64,000 bases of DNA from G965261475 sp965261475 [NCBI: bacterium] (GCA_965261475.1 OZ253454.1:434001-498000), one strand, 5' to 3'. Positions 37,111 to 46,123 are shown, counted from the first letter of the stretch. Made by a program: numbers and translations. The notes: a model not told the origin generated them from the sequence alone.

Positions 37111-37740
37111 ATGAAAGAATTTACAAGAAGTAGTCTTCCTCAAAGCAATTCCTTTGTAGCTATTCTAAGAGGTGTATCTCCTAGTCTCTGCCTCCAAATG
37201 GCAGCAGCAATATATGCTCAAGGAGTAGAGTTGATAGAGCTACCTATCAATCTTGGTAAAAAAGCTGCTTTTACTTGTGTTGAAAAACTAGCCCATAGCT
37301 TTCCTGAGAAAAAAATAGGCATAGGTACCGTTTTAGAGGTAGCAGATGTAGTTAGTGGTTACCAAGCTGGCGCTACATTTATTGTAGCTCCAAATTTTAA
37401 TTTTAATGTAGTCAGCAAAACAAAAGAATTAGGTATGTTTTCGATTCCCGGAATTCTAACACCTAGCGAAGCTATTAGTGCACTAGCAGCAGGGGCAGAT
37501 GCCTTAAAAATTTTTCCTATTTCGGCTTTTCCTCCTAGTGCTATGCAAGGTATGCTGGGTGTTTTACCACCTCACACTATAATAATGCCTACTGGTAATC
37601 CTACTCCTCAAGTAGCTATAGATTATTTAAAAGCTGGTGCTAGTAAAATAGGTTTGGGCTCTACAATTTACAAAGTAGGAGATAGCGTACAAAGCGTAGC
37701 ACAAAATCTGAGAGATTTTTTAGCTATTATCAATAATTAA
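37111..37740 (+). CDS. KDPG / KDPGal aldolase family (Eda/DgoA type)
   Basis: 209 residues. It has FVAILRGVSPS, the catalytic glutamate in IELPIN, GIGTVLEVADV, the Schiff-base lysine in ADALKIFPISAF, and GLGSTIYKVGDSV at the end. The ALKIFPxSAF and GLGSxxY patterns resemble E. coli DgoA (2-keto-3-deoxy-6-phosphogalactonate aldolase) more than Eda. Products would be pyruvate and glyceraldehyde 3-phosphate. Last gene of the operon. Confidence 0.88.
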   Translation: MKEFTRSSLPQSNSFVAILRGVSPSLCLQMAAAIYAQGVELIELPINLGKKAAFTCVEKLAHSFPEKKIGIGTVLEVADVVSGYQAGATFIVAPNFNFNVVSKTKELGMFSIPGILTPSEAISALAAGADALKIFPISAFPPSAMQGMLGVLPPHTIIMPTGNPTPQVAIDYLKAGASKIGLGSTIYKVGDSVQSVAQNLRDFLAIINN

Positions 37741-37814
37741 TGTAGTTATATTTTAAATCAAATAATGTTTGCTGCATACTTAATAATTAAAAAGAATCTA
37801 GCCTAAAAAGTTCT

Positions 37815-38033
37815 ATGCTTTTAACAGATGAAAATAAAGTTTACAATAGTATTGTAAAAGAGGTTATGTACAGTGCTTTCTACCACTTTAGCAAAATGCA
37901 CTTGCAAAAATATATTGACGAATTTTCTTTTCGTTTCAATAAAAGCAGTTGTAAAATTGATAAGATGGATAAAATAGGGTTACTGATAGTTAAAAGTCAC
38001 TGCTGGCAAAAGACTAACTTAATAAAAGATTGA
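37815..38033 (+). pseudogene. IS1595 (ISXO2-like) transposase remnant, internally deleted
   Basis: 72 codons. The first block (LLTDENKVYNSIVKE) resembles the TDE...Y..I.KE stretch after the second catalytic Asp of IS1595-family DDE transposases. It runs straight into a block (YHFSKMHLQKYIDEFSFRFN) resembling the conserved C-terminal YHHxSKKHLxRYxDEFxFRxN motif. The roughly 40 residues expected between them, including the third catalytic residue, are missing, and no N-terminal zinc-ribbon half is present. It is therefore a non-functional relic. I could not identify terminal repeats. Confidence 0.7.
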
Positions 38034-38043
38034 TTATAGAATA

Positions 38044-39483
38044 ATGGAACAAAAAGAACTAAAAAATCGCAGTATTTTTTGCAGTGATAATTTAGAAGTT
38101 TTAGAAAATATAAATAGCAATACAATAGATTTGATTTATCTTGATCCGCCTTTCAATAAAAAAAAAATATTTACTGCTCCGATTGGTAGTCAAGCAGAAG
38201 GTGCAGAATTTAGGGATATTTTTAGAGCAGAGGATGTAAAAGATGAGTGGCTGCAAACTATCAAGGAAGACAACGAAAAATTGTATAATTTTTTGAATGG
38301 AATAAAAAATATAGATGGCGTAAATTCTTACAATTATTGCTATTTATGCTATATGGCAATTCGTTTGATAGAATGTCACCGCATACTCAAAGACACTGGA
38401 AGTTTGTATTTACACTGCGACCCTACAATAAGCCACTATCTAAAGCTAGTTTTGGGGTGTATTTTTGACGAGAAAAATTTTAGAAATGAGATTGTTTGGT
38501 ATTATACAAATTCAGGAGGTAGAAGTAAAAAATATTATTCTAAAAAGCACGATATTATATTTTGGTATTCTAAAAGTGAAAATTATTTTTTTGACGGCAA
38601 GCAAGACGGGGAAAAAAGACAAGCTGGCATTACTTCTAAAGGAGGTAAAATCTACTATGAGAATGGTAAAAAATATCAACAAATTTGGTCAAATGGAAAA
38701 TCTTACACTTATTGTTTAGACGATGATAGAATAGCAGACGATGTTTGGAAAATTCAACCAATACCTCCCCATTCAGCAGAAAGAACAGGATATCCCACAC
38801 AAAAACCGCTCGCATTACTAGAAAGAATAATAAAAAATAGTAGCAACGAGGGAGATATGGTATTAGACCCATTTTGTGGTTGTGCTACTACCTGTATTGC
38901 TGCCGAGAAATTAGGAAGGCAGTGGATAGGTATTGATGTAAGCAAAAAAGCGTTTGAGTTAGTAAAAGAAAGACTACCAAAAGAAATTCCTAGCGAATTA
39001 TGGAGCGATAAAACTATTTATTTTCAAAAAACAAAAAAACTAAAAAGAACAGATGGAGGAGGTAAGTACGCTATTAAAAAATATGTTTATATTGTCTCAA
39101 ACCCAAGTGAAGCTCCTTACTTGAAAGTAGGAATTGCAAAAAATCTAAAATCCAGATTAAGTAGCTATCAAACGAGTGATAAAGATAGAGCTTATAAATT
39201 AGAATATTCTTATCATACTGAGAATTTTAGAGAAATTGAAAAATACATCCATCAGAGTTTTAATTCTTTAAAAGAATGGGTTAACGCAGAAAAGGAAATG
39301 ATAATTTTTGCAATAGAAAACTACAAAAAAGGAATGAAACCGTCTAAAATTACAGGTTTTGGAGCAAGTGCTATGCCGAAAAAAATAGGTAAATTGGCAG
39401 GCAAGAAGTTAACAAAAGCACAAAAAGACGCAATAAAAAAAGATTTAGGCTCTACTGCTCAAATTAATGATCATAAAAAGTGA
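38044..39483 (+). CDS. DNA adenine-type methyltransferase fused to a C-terminal GIY-YIG-like (T5orf172/MUG113) domain
   Basis: 479 residues. The methyltransferase is class beta: motif IV DLIYLDPPFN (Asp34-Pro-Pro-Phe37) comes first, and the AdoMet-binding motif I VLDPFCGCATTCIAAEKLG (Asp275) comes last, followed by WIGIDVS. The middle (about 100-260), including a QKPLALLERI helix, holds the recognition region. After a linker, residues about 346-440 (KYVYIVSN, YLKVGIAKNLKSRL, and a REIEKYIH helix) fit the T5orf172 branch of the GIY-YIG nuclease superfamily. The gene is 10 bases past an IS1595 relic and has no separate restriction gene nearby. It may be a solitary methyltransferase, a fused restriction-modification enzyme or a regulatory fusion. 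Confidence 0.82.
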   Translation: MEQKELKNRSIFCSDNLEVLENINSNTIDLIYLDPPFNKKKIFTAPIGSQAEGAEFRDIFRAEDVKDEWLQTIKEDNEKLYNFLNGIKNIDGVNSYNYCYLCYMAIRLIECHRILKDTGSLYLHCDPTISHYLKLVLGCIFDEKNFRNEIVWYYTNSGGRSKKYYSKKHDIIFWYSKSENYFFDGKQDGEKRQAGITSKGGKIYYENGKKYQQIWSNGKSYTYCLDDDRIADDVWKIQPIPPHSAERTGYPTQKPLALLERIIKNSSNEGDMVLDPFCGCATTCIAAEKLGRQWIGIDVSKKAFELVKERLPKEIPSELWSDKTIYFQKTKKLKRTDGGGKYAIKKYVYIVSNPSEAPYLKVGIAKNLKSRLSSYQTSDKDRAYKLEYSYHTENFREIEKYIHQSFNSLKEWVNAEKEMIIFAIENYKKGMKPSKITGFGASAMPKKIGKLAGKKLTKAQKDAIKKDLGSTAQINDHKK

Positions 39484-39606
39484 TTTTTATGGTTGTTTTT
39501 GAGAATTTTTGTGCTGTTTAGCCTATAATGACAGTTGATGTAAATGTATATTTTAGCAAAATTATTTGTTAATTTATATTTTTGTAAAGTTTTGTGTATT
39601 CTATCC

Positions 39607-39646
39607 CTCAAAAATATTGTTTTTGATGCGAGCAATAGCTTTTGAG
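39607..39646 (+). promoter_or_regulatory. Mutually exclusive hairpins upstream of xanthine dehydrogenase
   Basis: The arm CTCAAAAA (39607-39614) can pair with TTTTTGA (39620-39626) or with TTTTGAG (39640-39646), but not both. This leaves an attenuator-like choice about 90 bases before xdhA. No known riboswitch class is recognisable. Otherwise the 254-base gap 39484-39737 holds only A/T-rich sequence and a possible -10 TATAAT at 39524-39529. Confidence 0.25.
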
Positions 39647-39737
39647 TGCAATCAGTAATAAGAATATTTAACTTGCTTTTATTTTGAATAGTTTGGACAA
39701 TATTTCATAAACTATTGCGATAAGAGTTAAAAAATAT

Positions 39738-41114
39738 ATGATGGATTTTTTGTTAAATACCGACAAAGTTTACAAGGTACAAGAAGACCCTAATACCACT
39801 GTGCTGGAATATTTAAGAAAGCATAGACTTTGTGGCACGAAGGAAGGCTGTGCTAGTGGAGATTGTGGAGCTTGCACTGTGGTAGTTGCATCTTTGTGTA
39901 GTGATGCTAAAAAATTACATTATCAAAGTGTTAACTCTTGTATTTGCTTGCTAGGTGATTTAGCAGGTAAACAGCTCATTAGCGTAGAAGCTCTACGAGA
40001 TAAAAATAAATTACATTGCGTACAACAAGCTATGGTAGAGGCTCATGCCTCACAGTGTGGCTATTGTACTCCTGGTTTTATTATGTCTCTTTTTGCTCTT
40101 TTTAAAAATTCTATCAAGATTAGCAAAGAGCAAGTGCTAGTAGCTCTAGGAGGCAATCTTTGCCGTTGTACGGGATATCGCCCTATTATTGATGCTGCTT
40201 TGAGTATCAAACCAGCAAAAGATAAATTTACAGAACAATCAACACAAACTATAGAATTCCTCAAAAAAATTCAAAAACAAACTCTGGAGTTTCATCCTAG
40301 AACTGTAGCAGAATTATCAGCTTGCTGGAGGAAATATCCTAAATCAAAATTGGTCTGTGGAGGCACTGATCTAGTATTGCTGATAACTCAAAGATACGAG
40401 GAATTCAATTCCTTTATTTATTTGAAGTCGGTTAAAGAATTGAATGATATTCAAGAATCTTCAAAAAGTATTTTGATTGGTGCTGCGGTTTCTTTGAGTA
40501 AACTTTATTTTTTATTTCAAAAATATTTTCCTAGTTTAGCCGACTTTTTACACAGATTTGCTTCTTTACAAATTCGTAATCAAGCTAGCCTAGGAGGCAA
40601 CCTTGCTAATGCTTCTGCTATTGCAGATACTCCTCCTGCTCTGATTGTTTTAGGAGCAAATATTATTTTGAGAAAGGAAAATAAAAGTAGAAAAATAGCG
40701 CTACAAGATTTTTTTATTGGCTATAAGCAAACCGTGCTACATTCTCAAGAATTTATTGAGCAAATAGAGATACCAAAACCGAATAATAGTAGTATCTTTA
40801 AAATTTATAAAGTTTCCAAAAGAGAAGAAGATGATATTTCTACTTTGTGTGGTGCTTTTTCTTTAGAGTTAGATAATTTAAAAAAAGTACAAAAAATTAC
40901 TATTGCTTTTTGTGGTATGAGTGCGTTTGTTAAATGTGCTCAAAAAACACAAAATTTTCTACAAGGTCAAAAATGGGATGAACAGTTAGTTGTAAAAGCT
41001 TGTTGTTTTTTGGAGCAAGATTATATTCCTATGAGCGATTTTCGTGCTACCAAAAATTATAGAATGCAGGTTTGTAAAAATCTACTAACAAAATTTTATT
41101 TAGATACCAAGTGA
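39738..41114 (+). CDS. xdhA: Xanthine dehydrogenase small subunit (2x[2Fe-2S], FAD)
   Basis: 458 residues, close to Rhodobacter XdhA. The plant-type cluster ligands are Cys38, Cys43, Cys46 and Cys68, and the second cluster ligands are Cys107, Cys110, Cys142 and Cys144 (CGYCTPGF ... CRCTGYRP). The FAD domain follows with VCGGTDL and ASLGGNLANASAIADTPP. It passes electrons from the molybdenum site on XdhB to NAD+. An ATG-ATG pair marks the start (39738 or 39741). It overlaps xdhB by four bases (GTGA). Confidence 0.93.
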   Translation: MMDFLLNTDKVYKVQEDPNTTVLEYLRKHRLCGTKEGCASGDCGACTVVVASLCSDAKKLHYQSVNSCICLLGDLAGKQLISVEALRDKNKLHCVQQAMVEAHASQCGYCTPGFIMSLFALFKNSIKISKEQVLVALGGNLCRCTGYRPIIDAALSIKPAKDKFTEQSTQTIEFLKKIQKQTLEFHPRTVAELSACWRKYPKSKLVCGGTDLVLLITQRYEEFNSFIYLKSVKELNDIQESSKSILIGAAVSLSKLYFLFQKYFPSLADFLHRFASLQIRNQASLGGNLANASAIADTPPALIVLGANIILRKENKSRKIALQDFFIGYKQTVLHSQEFIEQIEIPKPNNSSIFKIYKVSKREEDDISTLCGAFSLELDNLKKVQKITIAFCGMSAFVKCAQKTQNFLQGQKWDEQLVVKACCFLEQDYIPMSDFRATKNYRMQVCKNLLTKFYLDTK

Positions 41115-43408
41115 AGAATTTATCTTTAGAAAATTGTAATGTGCTAGGCAAAGAGGTAGTCCATGATAGTGCTATTAAGCATACTACAGGACAAGCTATT
41201 TATGTAGATGACATTTGTGATTATCCTCATCAACTCTATGCTTGTTTTTTGTTGAGTAAAGAAGCTCACGCTCTCATTATTGAGATAGATACCACAGCAG
41301 CTAAAAAAATGGCAGGTGTTGTAGATGTAATTTGTGCTAAAGATGTGGTAGGCAAGTTAGATATAGGAGCTGTTTTTGGTGGAGATCCCTTATTAGCAGA
41401 TAAGAAAGTCGAATTTGTTGGGCAACCCCTAGCCGCTGTAGCTGCTAAATCTATGAAAATTGCTAGAAATGCTGTTCAAACAATCAAAGTAAAATACCAA
41501 CCATTATCAGCTGTCTTAAGTATCAAAGAAGCACTTGCGAAAAAATCTTTTGTGCTAGAGTCCCAAAAGATACAAACAGGAGACGCTAATCAAGCTATCA
41601 AAAATGCCAAACATACACTGAGCGGAGCTTTGAGTATTGGAGGTCAAGATCATTTTTATTTGGAGACACAAGTATCTTTATCTGTGCCTCAAGAAGACGG
41701 AATTTTAGTTTATTCCTCGACTCAAAATCCTACAGAAACACAAAAAATGGTAGCAAGTGTACTCAATTTATCTATGAAGCAAGTAGTAGTAGAAACCAGA
41801 AGGATGGGTGGGGGTTTTGGTGGCAAGGAAACTCAATCATCGGGGGCAGCTTGTATTTCTGCTCTTTTTGCTTATCGCAATCAGATGCCTGTTAAGATGA
41901 GATTATCTCGCTTTGATGATATGACTACAACAGGGAAAAGACATAGTTTTGAAAATTCTTACCTAGTAGGTTTTGATGATAATGGGGTCATACAAGGCAT
42001 CAAAATTAAATTGTCTGCAGACTGTGGTTATTCTCCAGATCTATCTGCTGCTATTATGCATCGTGCTATCTTACACTCTGATAATTGTTATTATTTAAAA
42101 AATATAGAAGTAGTCGGTTATTTATGCAAGACAAATAAGGTTTCTAATACTGCTTTTCGTGGGTTTGGCGGACCACAAGGTATGCTTACTATAGAACAAG
42201 TTATAGATGAAATTGCACGCTACTTAGAAAAAGATGCTGTAGATGTTCGTCTAGCAAATATTTATCTTAAAAATCACACCACCCATTACGGGCAAAAAAT
42301 AACAGAAAATACAGCTAAAAAACTTATTACACAAATTTTGGTCAGCTCTGATTACAAGCAAAGAAGGAAAAAAATTCAAGTATTTAACCAAAAAAATAAT
42401 TATCAAAAAAAAGGCATAGCTCTTTCTCCTGTTAAGTTTGGAATTTCTTTTACAGTTAAATTTTTGAATCAAGCTGGGGCTTTGATCCATATCTATGCCG
42501 ATGGTAGCATACATTTAAATCACGGTGGTACAGAGATGGGTCAAGGTTTATTGGTAAAGGTCGCACAAGTAGTCGCAAGCGAATTCCAAGTGCCATTATC
42601 TGCTATTCAAATTACAGCGACTAGAACAGATAAGGTGCCTAATACCTCTGCTACCGCAGCATCTAGTGGCAGTGATTTAAATGCTGCTGCAGCACAAATA
42701 GCAGCACAAACCATTAAAAAAAAACTTATCTCCTTTGCAGCAGAATATTTTCAAGTATCTCCTCAGAGTATTTATTTTGAGAATGCAATGCTAGTGGCAG
42801 GAAGTAAGAAAATTCCTTTTAATGAGTTTATTTTGTTAGCTTATGAGAATCGTATTGCCCTTTCTAGCACAGGGTTTTATACAACACCGAAAATTTATTT
42901 TGACGAAAAAAAAGCAAAAGGCAGACCTTTTTTTTATTTTTCTTATGGAGTAGCCGTGAGCGAAGTGATAGTAGATATACTGACTGGAGAATATCAAATT
43001 TTACGAGTTGATATTTTGCATGATGTGGGGAATTCTATCAATCCTGCAATGGATTTAGGTCAAGTGGAAGGAGGTTTTATACAAGGTTTAGGGTGGCTGA
43101 CTACCGAAGAATTGTCTTGGAATGAAAATGGTAAATTACATACTGCAGGACCTGACACTTATAAAATTCCTACTATTGGCAATTTACCTGAAGATTTTCG
43201 GGTTACTTTGTATAGAGCAAAAAATCAAGAAGACACTATCTATCGCTCTAAGGCTGTAGGTGAGCCTCCTTTGATGCTAGCTAATTCTACTTGGTTGGCA
43301 ATCAAAGATGTTGTTTCAAATTTTGCTAATGGGAAAAGAGTGGATTTAAAAACTCCTGCTACTCCAGTCGAGGTGCTACGAGCAATCACCAAGTTAAAAA
43401 CCGAGTAA
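41111..43408 (+). CDS. xdhB: Xanthine dehydrogenase molybdenum-binding subunit
   Basis: 765 residues, starting from a GTG that overlaps the xdhA stop. Molybdopterin-binding motifs: GGGFGGKETQ, NTAFRGFGGPQG, GGTEMGQGLLVKVAQV and the catalytic KAVGEPPLML (Glu). The arginine in AFRGFGGPQ is the substrate-binding residue that separates xanthine dehydrogenase from aldehyde oxidase. It oxidises hypoxanthine and xanthine to urate. XdhC, molybdenum-cofactor genes and downstream urate catabolism are not in the window. Confidence 0.93.
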   Translation: MKNLSLENCNVLGKEVVHDSAIKHTTGQAIYVDDICDYPHQLYACFLLSKEAHALIIEIDTTAAKKMAGVVDVICAKDVVGKLDIGAVFGGDPLLADKKVEFVGQPLAAVAAKSMKIARNAVQTIKVKYQPLSAVLSIKEALAKKSFVLESQKIQTGDANQAIKNAKHTLSGALSIGGQDHFYLETQVSLSVPQEDGILVYSSTQNPTETQKMVASVLNLSMKQVVVETRRMGGGFGGKETQSSGAACISALFAYRNQMPVKMRLSRFDDMTTTGKRHSFENSYLVGFDDNGVIQGIKIKLSADCGYSPDLSAAIMHRAILHSDNCYYLKNIEVVGYLCKTNKVSNTAFRGFGGPQGMLTIEQVIDEIARYLEKDAVDVRLANIYLKNHTTHYGQKITENTAKKLITQILVSSDYKQRRKKIQVFNQKNNYQKKGIALSPVKFGISFTVKFLNQAGALIHIYADGSIHLNHGGTEMGQGLLVKVAQVVASEFQVPLSAIQITATRTDKVPNTSATAASSGSDLNAAAAQIAAQTIKKKLISFAAEYFQVSPQSIYFENAMLVAGSKKIPFNEFILLAYENRIALSSTGFYTTPKIYFDEKKAKGRPFFYFSYGVAVSEVIVDILTGEYQILRVDILHDVGNSINPAMDLGQVEGGFIQGLGWLTTEELSWNENGKLHTAGPDTYKIPTIGNLPEDFRVTLYRAKNQEDTIYRSKAVGEPPLMLANSTWLAIKDVVSNFANGKRVDLKTPATPVEVLRAITKLKTE

Positions 43409-43417
43409 AATTTCAAA

Positions 43418-43440
43418 ATACAAAATAACTATTTTTGTAT
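43418..43440 (+). terminator. AT-rich hairpin after xdhB
   Basis: ATACAAAA (43418-43425) pairs with TTTTGTAT (43433-43440), eight base pairs with a seven-base loop. It starts ten bases after the xdhB stop. No extra T tail follows, so termination is uncertain. Confidence 0.35.
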
Positions 43441-43504
43441 AGACAAGCAAGCATCAAGCTAGCTCAGTGATTATGAATAATATGTGCTGGAATAAAGAAT
43501 AATA

Positions 43505-44266
43505 ATGATACAAAGAGTTATAGGAGATAGTGGTATTTTAGTCTCTGCTATGGGGATGGGTACTACAAAGTTTGGCAGGACAGAGCAAGTAAAATATTCT
43601 CATAAATTTTCTTTGCCTAGCGAAAAGCAAATTTTACGACTATTAAAGACTGCCTCGCAACAAGGCATAAATTTGATTGATACAGCTCCAGCTTACGGGA
43701 TGAGTGAGCAAATATTAGGAAAATTGCTGCAAGGTTGGCGGAAAGATTGGCTAATCTGCACTAAAGTAGGAGAGGAGTTTCAAGATGGTAAATCTTCCTA
43801 TGATTTTTCAAAAGCAGCTATTTGGCGCTCTTTAGAAAGAAGTTTAAAGAACCTCCAAACAGATTACCTAGATATAGTTTTACTGCACTCCAATGGAAAA
43901 GATCAAGCTATCTTACCTAGTTTAGAATTTTTATCAGCAGCAAAGCAAAGTGGTATGATTCGTTTGTTTGGTATGTCTAGTAAAACAGTAGCAGGAGGCA
44001 TAAAAGCGTTAAAATACTCTGATGTAGCTATGGTGCATTATAATTTAGCACATCAAGAATGCGCGGCTGTCATTCGTTTTGCTGAGAGTATCAATAAAGG
44101 TATTTTAATCAAGAAGGCGCTAGAAAGCGGTCATCTTGTAGCTCAAGATGTTGCTAAAAATTTAAAAAACAATATAGATTTTATCTTATCTCAAAAGGCT
44201 GTTTCTAGTGTAGTTTTAGGCACTATTAGCCATCAGCATCTATTAGAAAATATACTTCTTTTTTGA
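43505..44266 (+). CDS. Aldo/keto reductase family protein
   Basis: 253 residues, shorter than typical 280-330-residue members. The catalytic tetrad is visible: Asp and Tyr in LIDTAPAYG, Lys in ICTKVG, and His in LLHSNG. The C-terminal cofactor stretch is reduced to VSSVVLGTISHQHLLEN. It is an NAD(P)-dependent oxidoreductase or a related sugar dehydrogenase; substrate unknown. It lies 96 bases after xdhB, so co-transcription is possible. Confidence 0.82.
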   Translation: MIQRVIGDSGILVSAMGMGTTKFGRTEQVKYSHKFSLPSEKQILRLLKTASQQGINLIDTAPAYGMSEQILGKLLQGWRKDWLICTKVGEEFQDGKSSYDFSKAAIWRSLERSLKNLQTDYLDIVLLHSNGKDQAILPSLEFLSAAKQSGMIRLFGMSSKTVAGGIKALKYSDVAMVHYNLAHQECAAVIRFAESINKGILIKKALESGHLVAQDVAKNLKNNIDFILSQKAVSSVVLGTISHQHLLENILLF

Positions 44267-44271
44267 ATGTA

Positions 44272-45138
44272 TTATCTTTGAAATTGATTTTTTAAAAACG
44301 GACGAAAAACCACTCTGAGTACACGGTGTAGCAAGAAAAATATTGCACGAATAACAAAAGGATAACGGTAGGGATAATAAATAGTGATTAGCCAAAACAA
44401 TATTAGGTAGCAGAGTCGTTGCACTCCTACGACCTTTCTTCTAGCTAGAGTTTTTTTTTGTATGTTATAGTGGTTTTGCATTCCTACGCTTCTATTTTTT
44501 TTATTATGTGTTGCAGATTGTGGGACGGTACGATATTTGTAGAGTACTTTAGGAATAAATCCACACTCTCCTTGTTCTTCTAATTTATAAATTAAATCTT
44601 TATCTTCGGCAAAATATAGTTTAGAGTTTATCGGCGTGATTTGCTTGTAGGTTGCATTCTTAAAACTAAGTAGGTGCGTAATATTTCCAAAAGCTAAAAA
44701 GGAAAGATGAGAGGGGATATGTTTTCCTCTAATTTTTAGAATTTTTGTTAGGTTTTCGTTCATCTCTTGGTAGTGACTATGCGTCCATTTGGCTTGAGGA
44801 TTTTTATAATAAAAATTTAAAACTTCTTTTGTAGCATTTGGCATTAAATAATCATCTGGGTCAAAAATAGCTAGTATCTCAGTAGTCGCTTTACTAATAA
44901 GCAGGTTAAGTCCATAAAATTTACCTTTATTTTTTGTTTGTTTGTAGAGTTTTATTTTTTTTATAGGGAATTTTGGTAACAATTCTTGGATAATTTTGAC
45001 CGAATCGTCTGTGCTAGCGTCGTCATAAATTAGTGCTTGCCAGTGAGGATTGGTTTGTTTTTGTAAAGAGTGCAAGCAATCTGTTAGATATTTTGCATTG
45101 TTATAGTTAGCTATTAAATAAGTAATCTTCTGTTGCAT
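44272..45138 (-). CDS. Family-2 glycosyltransferase
   Basis: 288 residues. The GT2 fold shows as ITYLIANYNNAKYLTDCLHSL at the N-terminus, YDDASTDDS (first DxD-like region) and IFDPDDYLMPNA (the nucleotide-sugar DxD). The C-terminus is hydrophobic and basic, suggesting peripheral membrane attachment. It probably adds a sugar to a surface glycan. It diverges from the second GT2 gene across 70 bases. Confidence 0.85.
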   Translation of the reverse strand: MQQKITYLIANYNNAKYLTDCLHSLQKQTNPHWQALIYDDASTDDSVKIIQELLPKFPIKKIKLYKQTKNKGKFYGLNLLISKATTEILAIFDPDDYLMPNATKEVLNFYYKNPQAKWTHSHYQEMNENLTKILKIRGKHIPSHLSFLAFGNITHLLSFKNATYKQITPINSKLYFAEDKDLIYKLEEQGECGFIPKVLYKYRTVPQSATHNKKNRSVGMQNHYNIQKKTLARRKVVGVQRLCYLILFWLITIYYPYRYPFVIRAIFFLLHRVLRVVFRPFLKNQFQR

Positions 45139-45208
45139 TTTAGCAGTACAATATAATATTCTAGCATGATAGCATCTATATATTTTTTATCAAAGGCTAG
45201 AATAAAAG

Positions 45209-46024
45209 GTGAATTTTAGTGTATTACTTCCTGTATATTACAAAGACAAGGCAGAGTGGTTGTCTGTAGCTCTAGATAGTATTCTACAGCAAACAATTTT
45301 ACCTACAGAAATTATTGTGATACAAGATGGACAAATTCCTTCTAGTCTTAGCAAAAAAATTACAGAGTTTCAACAACAAAGCGGATGCAAGTGGATCGAA
45401 TTATCTAAAAATCAAGGTTTGGCAAACTCACTGAATGTAGGCATAAAAAATGCTAGCTATGAGTGGATAACTAGACTAGATGCTGATGATATTAATGTAT
45501 CTGATAGATATCAAAAACAAATTAAATTTTTAACTCAAAACCCCGAAGTAGATTTAGTTGGGGGCTATAGTTTAGAATTTGCAAATAATCCACAAGGACC
45601 CTATATGATGAGGAAACTGCCTCTAACCGCCAAAGATGTACGCTCCTTGTTAAAAAAACGAAATCCCATCAATCATGGTAGTATTTTTTATCGTAAATCT
45701 GCTGTCCTAGAAGCAGGGGGCTACGAGCATTATGATGGTATGGAGGATTATCATCTGTGGGTCAAAATGATTTTAAAAGGTTTTTGTTTGAGGAATATGC
45801 CAGAAAAACTTGTTCTGGCAAGAGCAGGTGCAGGAATGTTGATGCGAAGAGGAGGATGGGGTTATTTTAAAACAGAATTACGTTTACAATATTTTTTTCT
45901 TACTAAAGGATTTATTAACATATGGGAGTTTTGTCGTAATATAGCTATTCGTGCAGTAGTAAGAATGACACCTAAATTTTTTCGTAAAATATTTTACAAG
46001 GTTACTAGAATGTATTCTGTTTAA
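45209..46024 (+). CDS. Family-2 glycosyltransferase
   Basis: 271 residues starting with GTG. VLLPVYYKDKAEWLSVALDSIL, VIQDGQ and WITRLDADDIN (DxD) identify a GT2 fold. GGYSLEF and GGYEHYDGMEDYHLWVKM match the amylovoran/WcaA-like subgroup, with the ED of the acceptor site. A basic tail may contact membrane. With its divergent neighbour it probably acts on a surface polysaccharide; there is no wider cluster here. Confidence 0.87.
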   Translation: MNFSVLLPVYYKDKAEWLSVALDSILQQTILPTEIIVIQDGQIPSSLSKKITEFQQQSGCKWIELSKNQGLANSLNVGIKNASYEWITRLDADDINVSDRYQKQIKFLTQNPEVDLVGGYSLEFANNPQGPYMMRKLPLTAKDVRSLLKKRNPINHGSIFYRKSAVLEAGGYEHYDGMEDYHLWVKMILKGFCLRNMPEKLVLARAGAGMLMRRGGWGYFKTELRLQYFFLTKGFINIWEFCRNIAIRAVVRMTPKFFRKIFYKVTRMYSV

Positions 46025-46123
46025 AAAAGTAATGTTGCTACTAAAATAATTTGTGTCTTATTAGTTTTGCACTAATTTACTAAGATATGGTTTGAGATTT
46101 TTGCTGATGCACACAAGAAACTT

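Noticed and set aside
38636-38945. Minus-strand frames inside the methyltransferase gene
   Set aside because: They lie opposite a strongly matching enzyme and show no recognisable domain.
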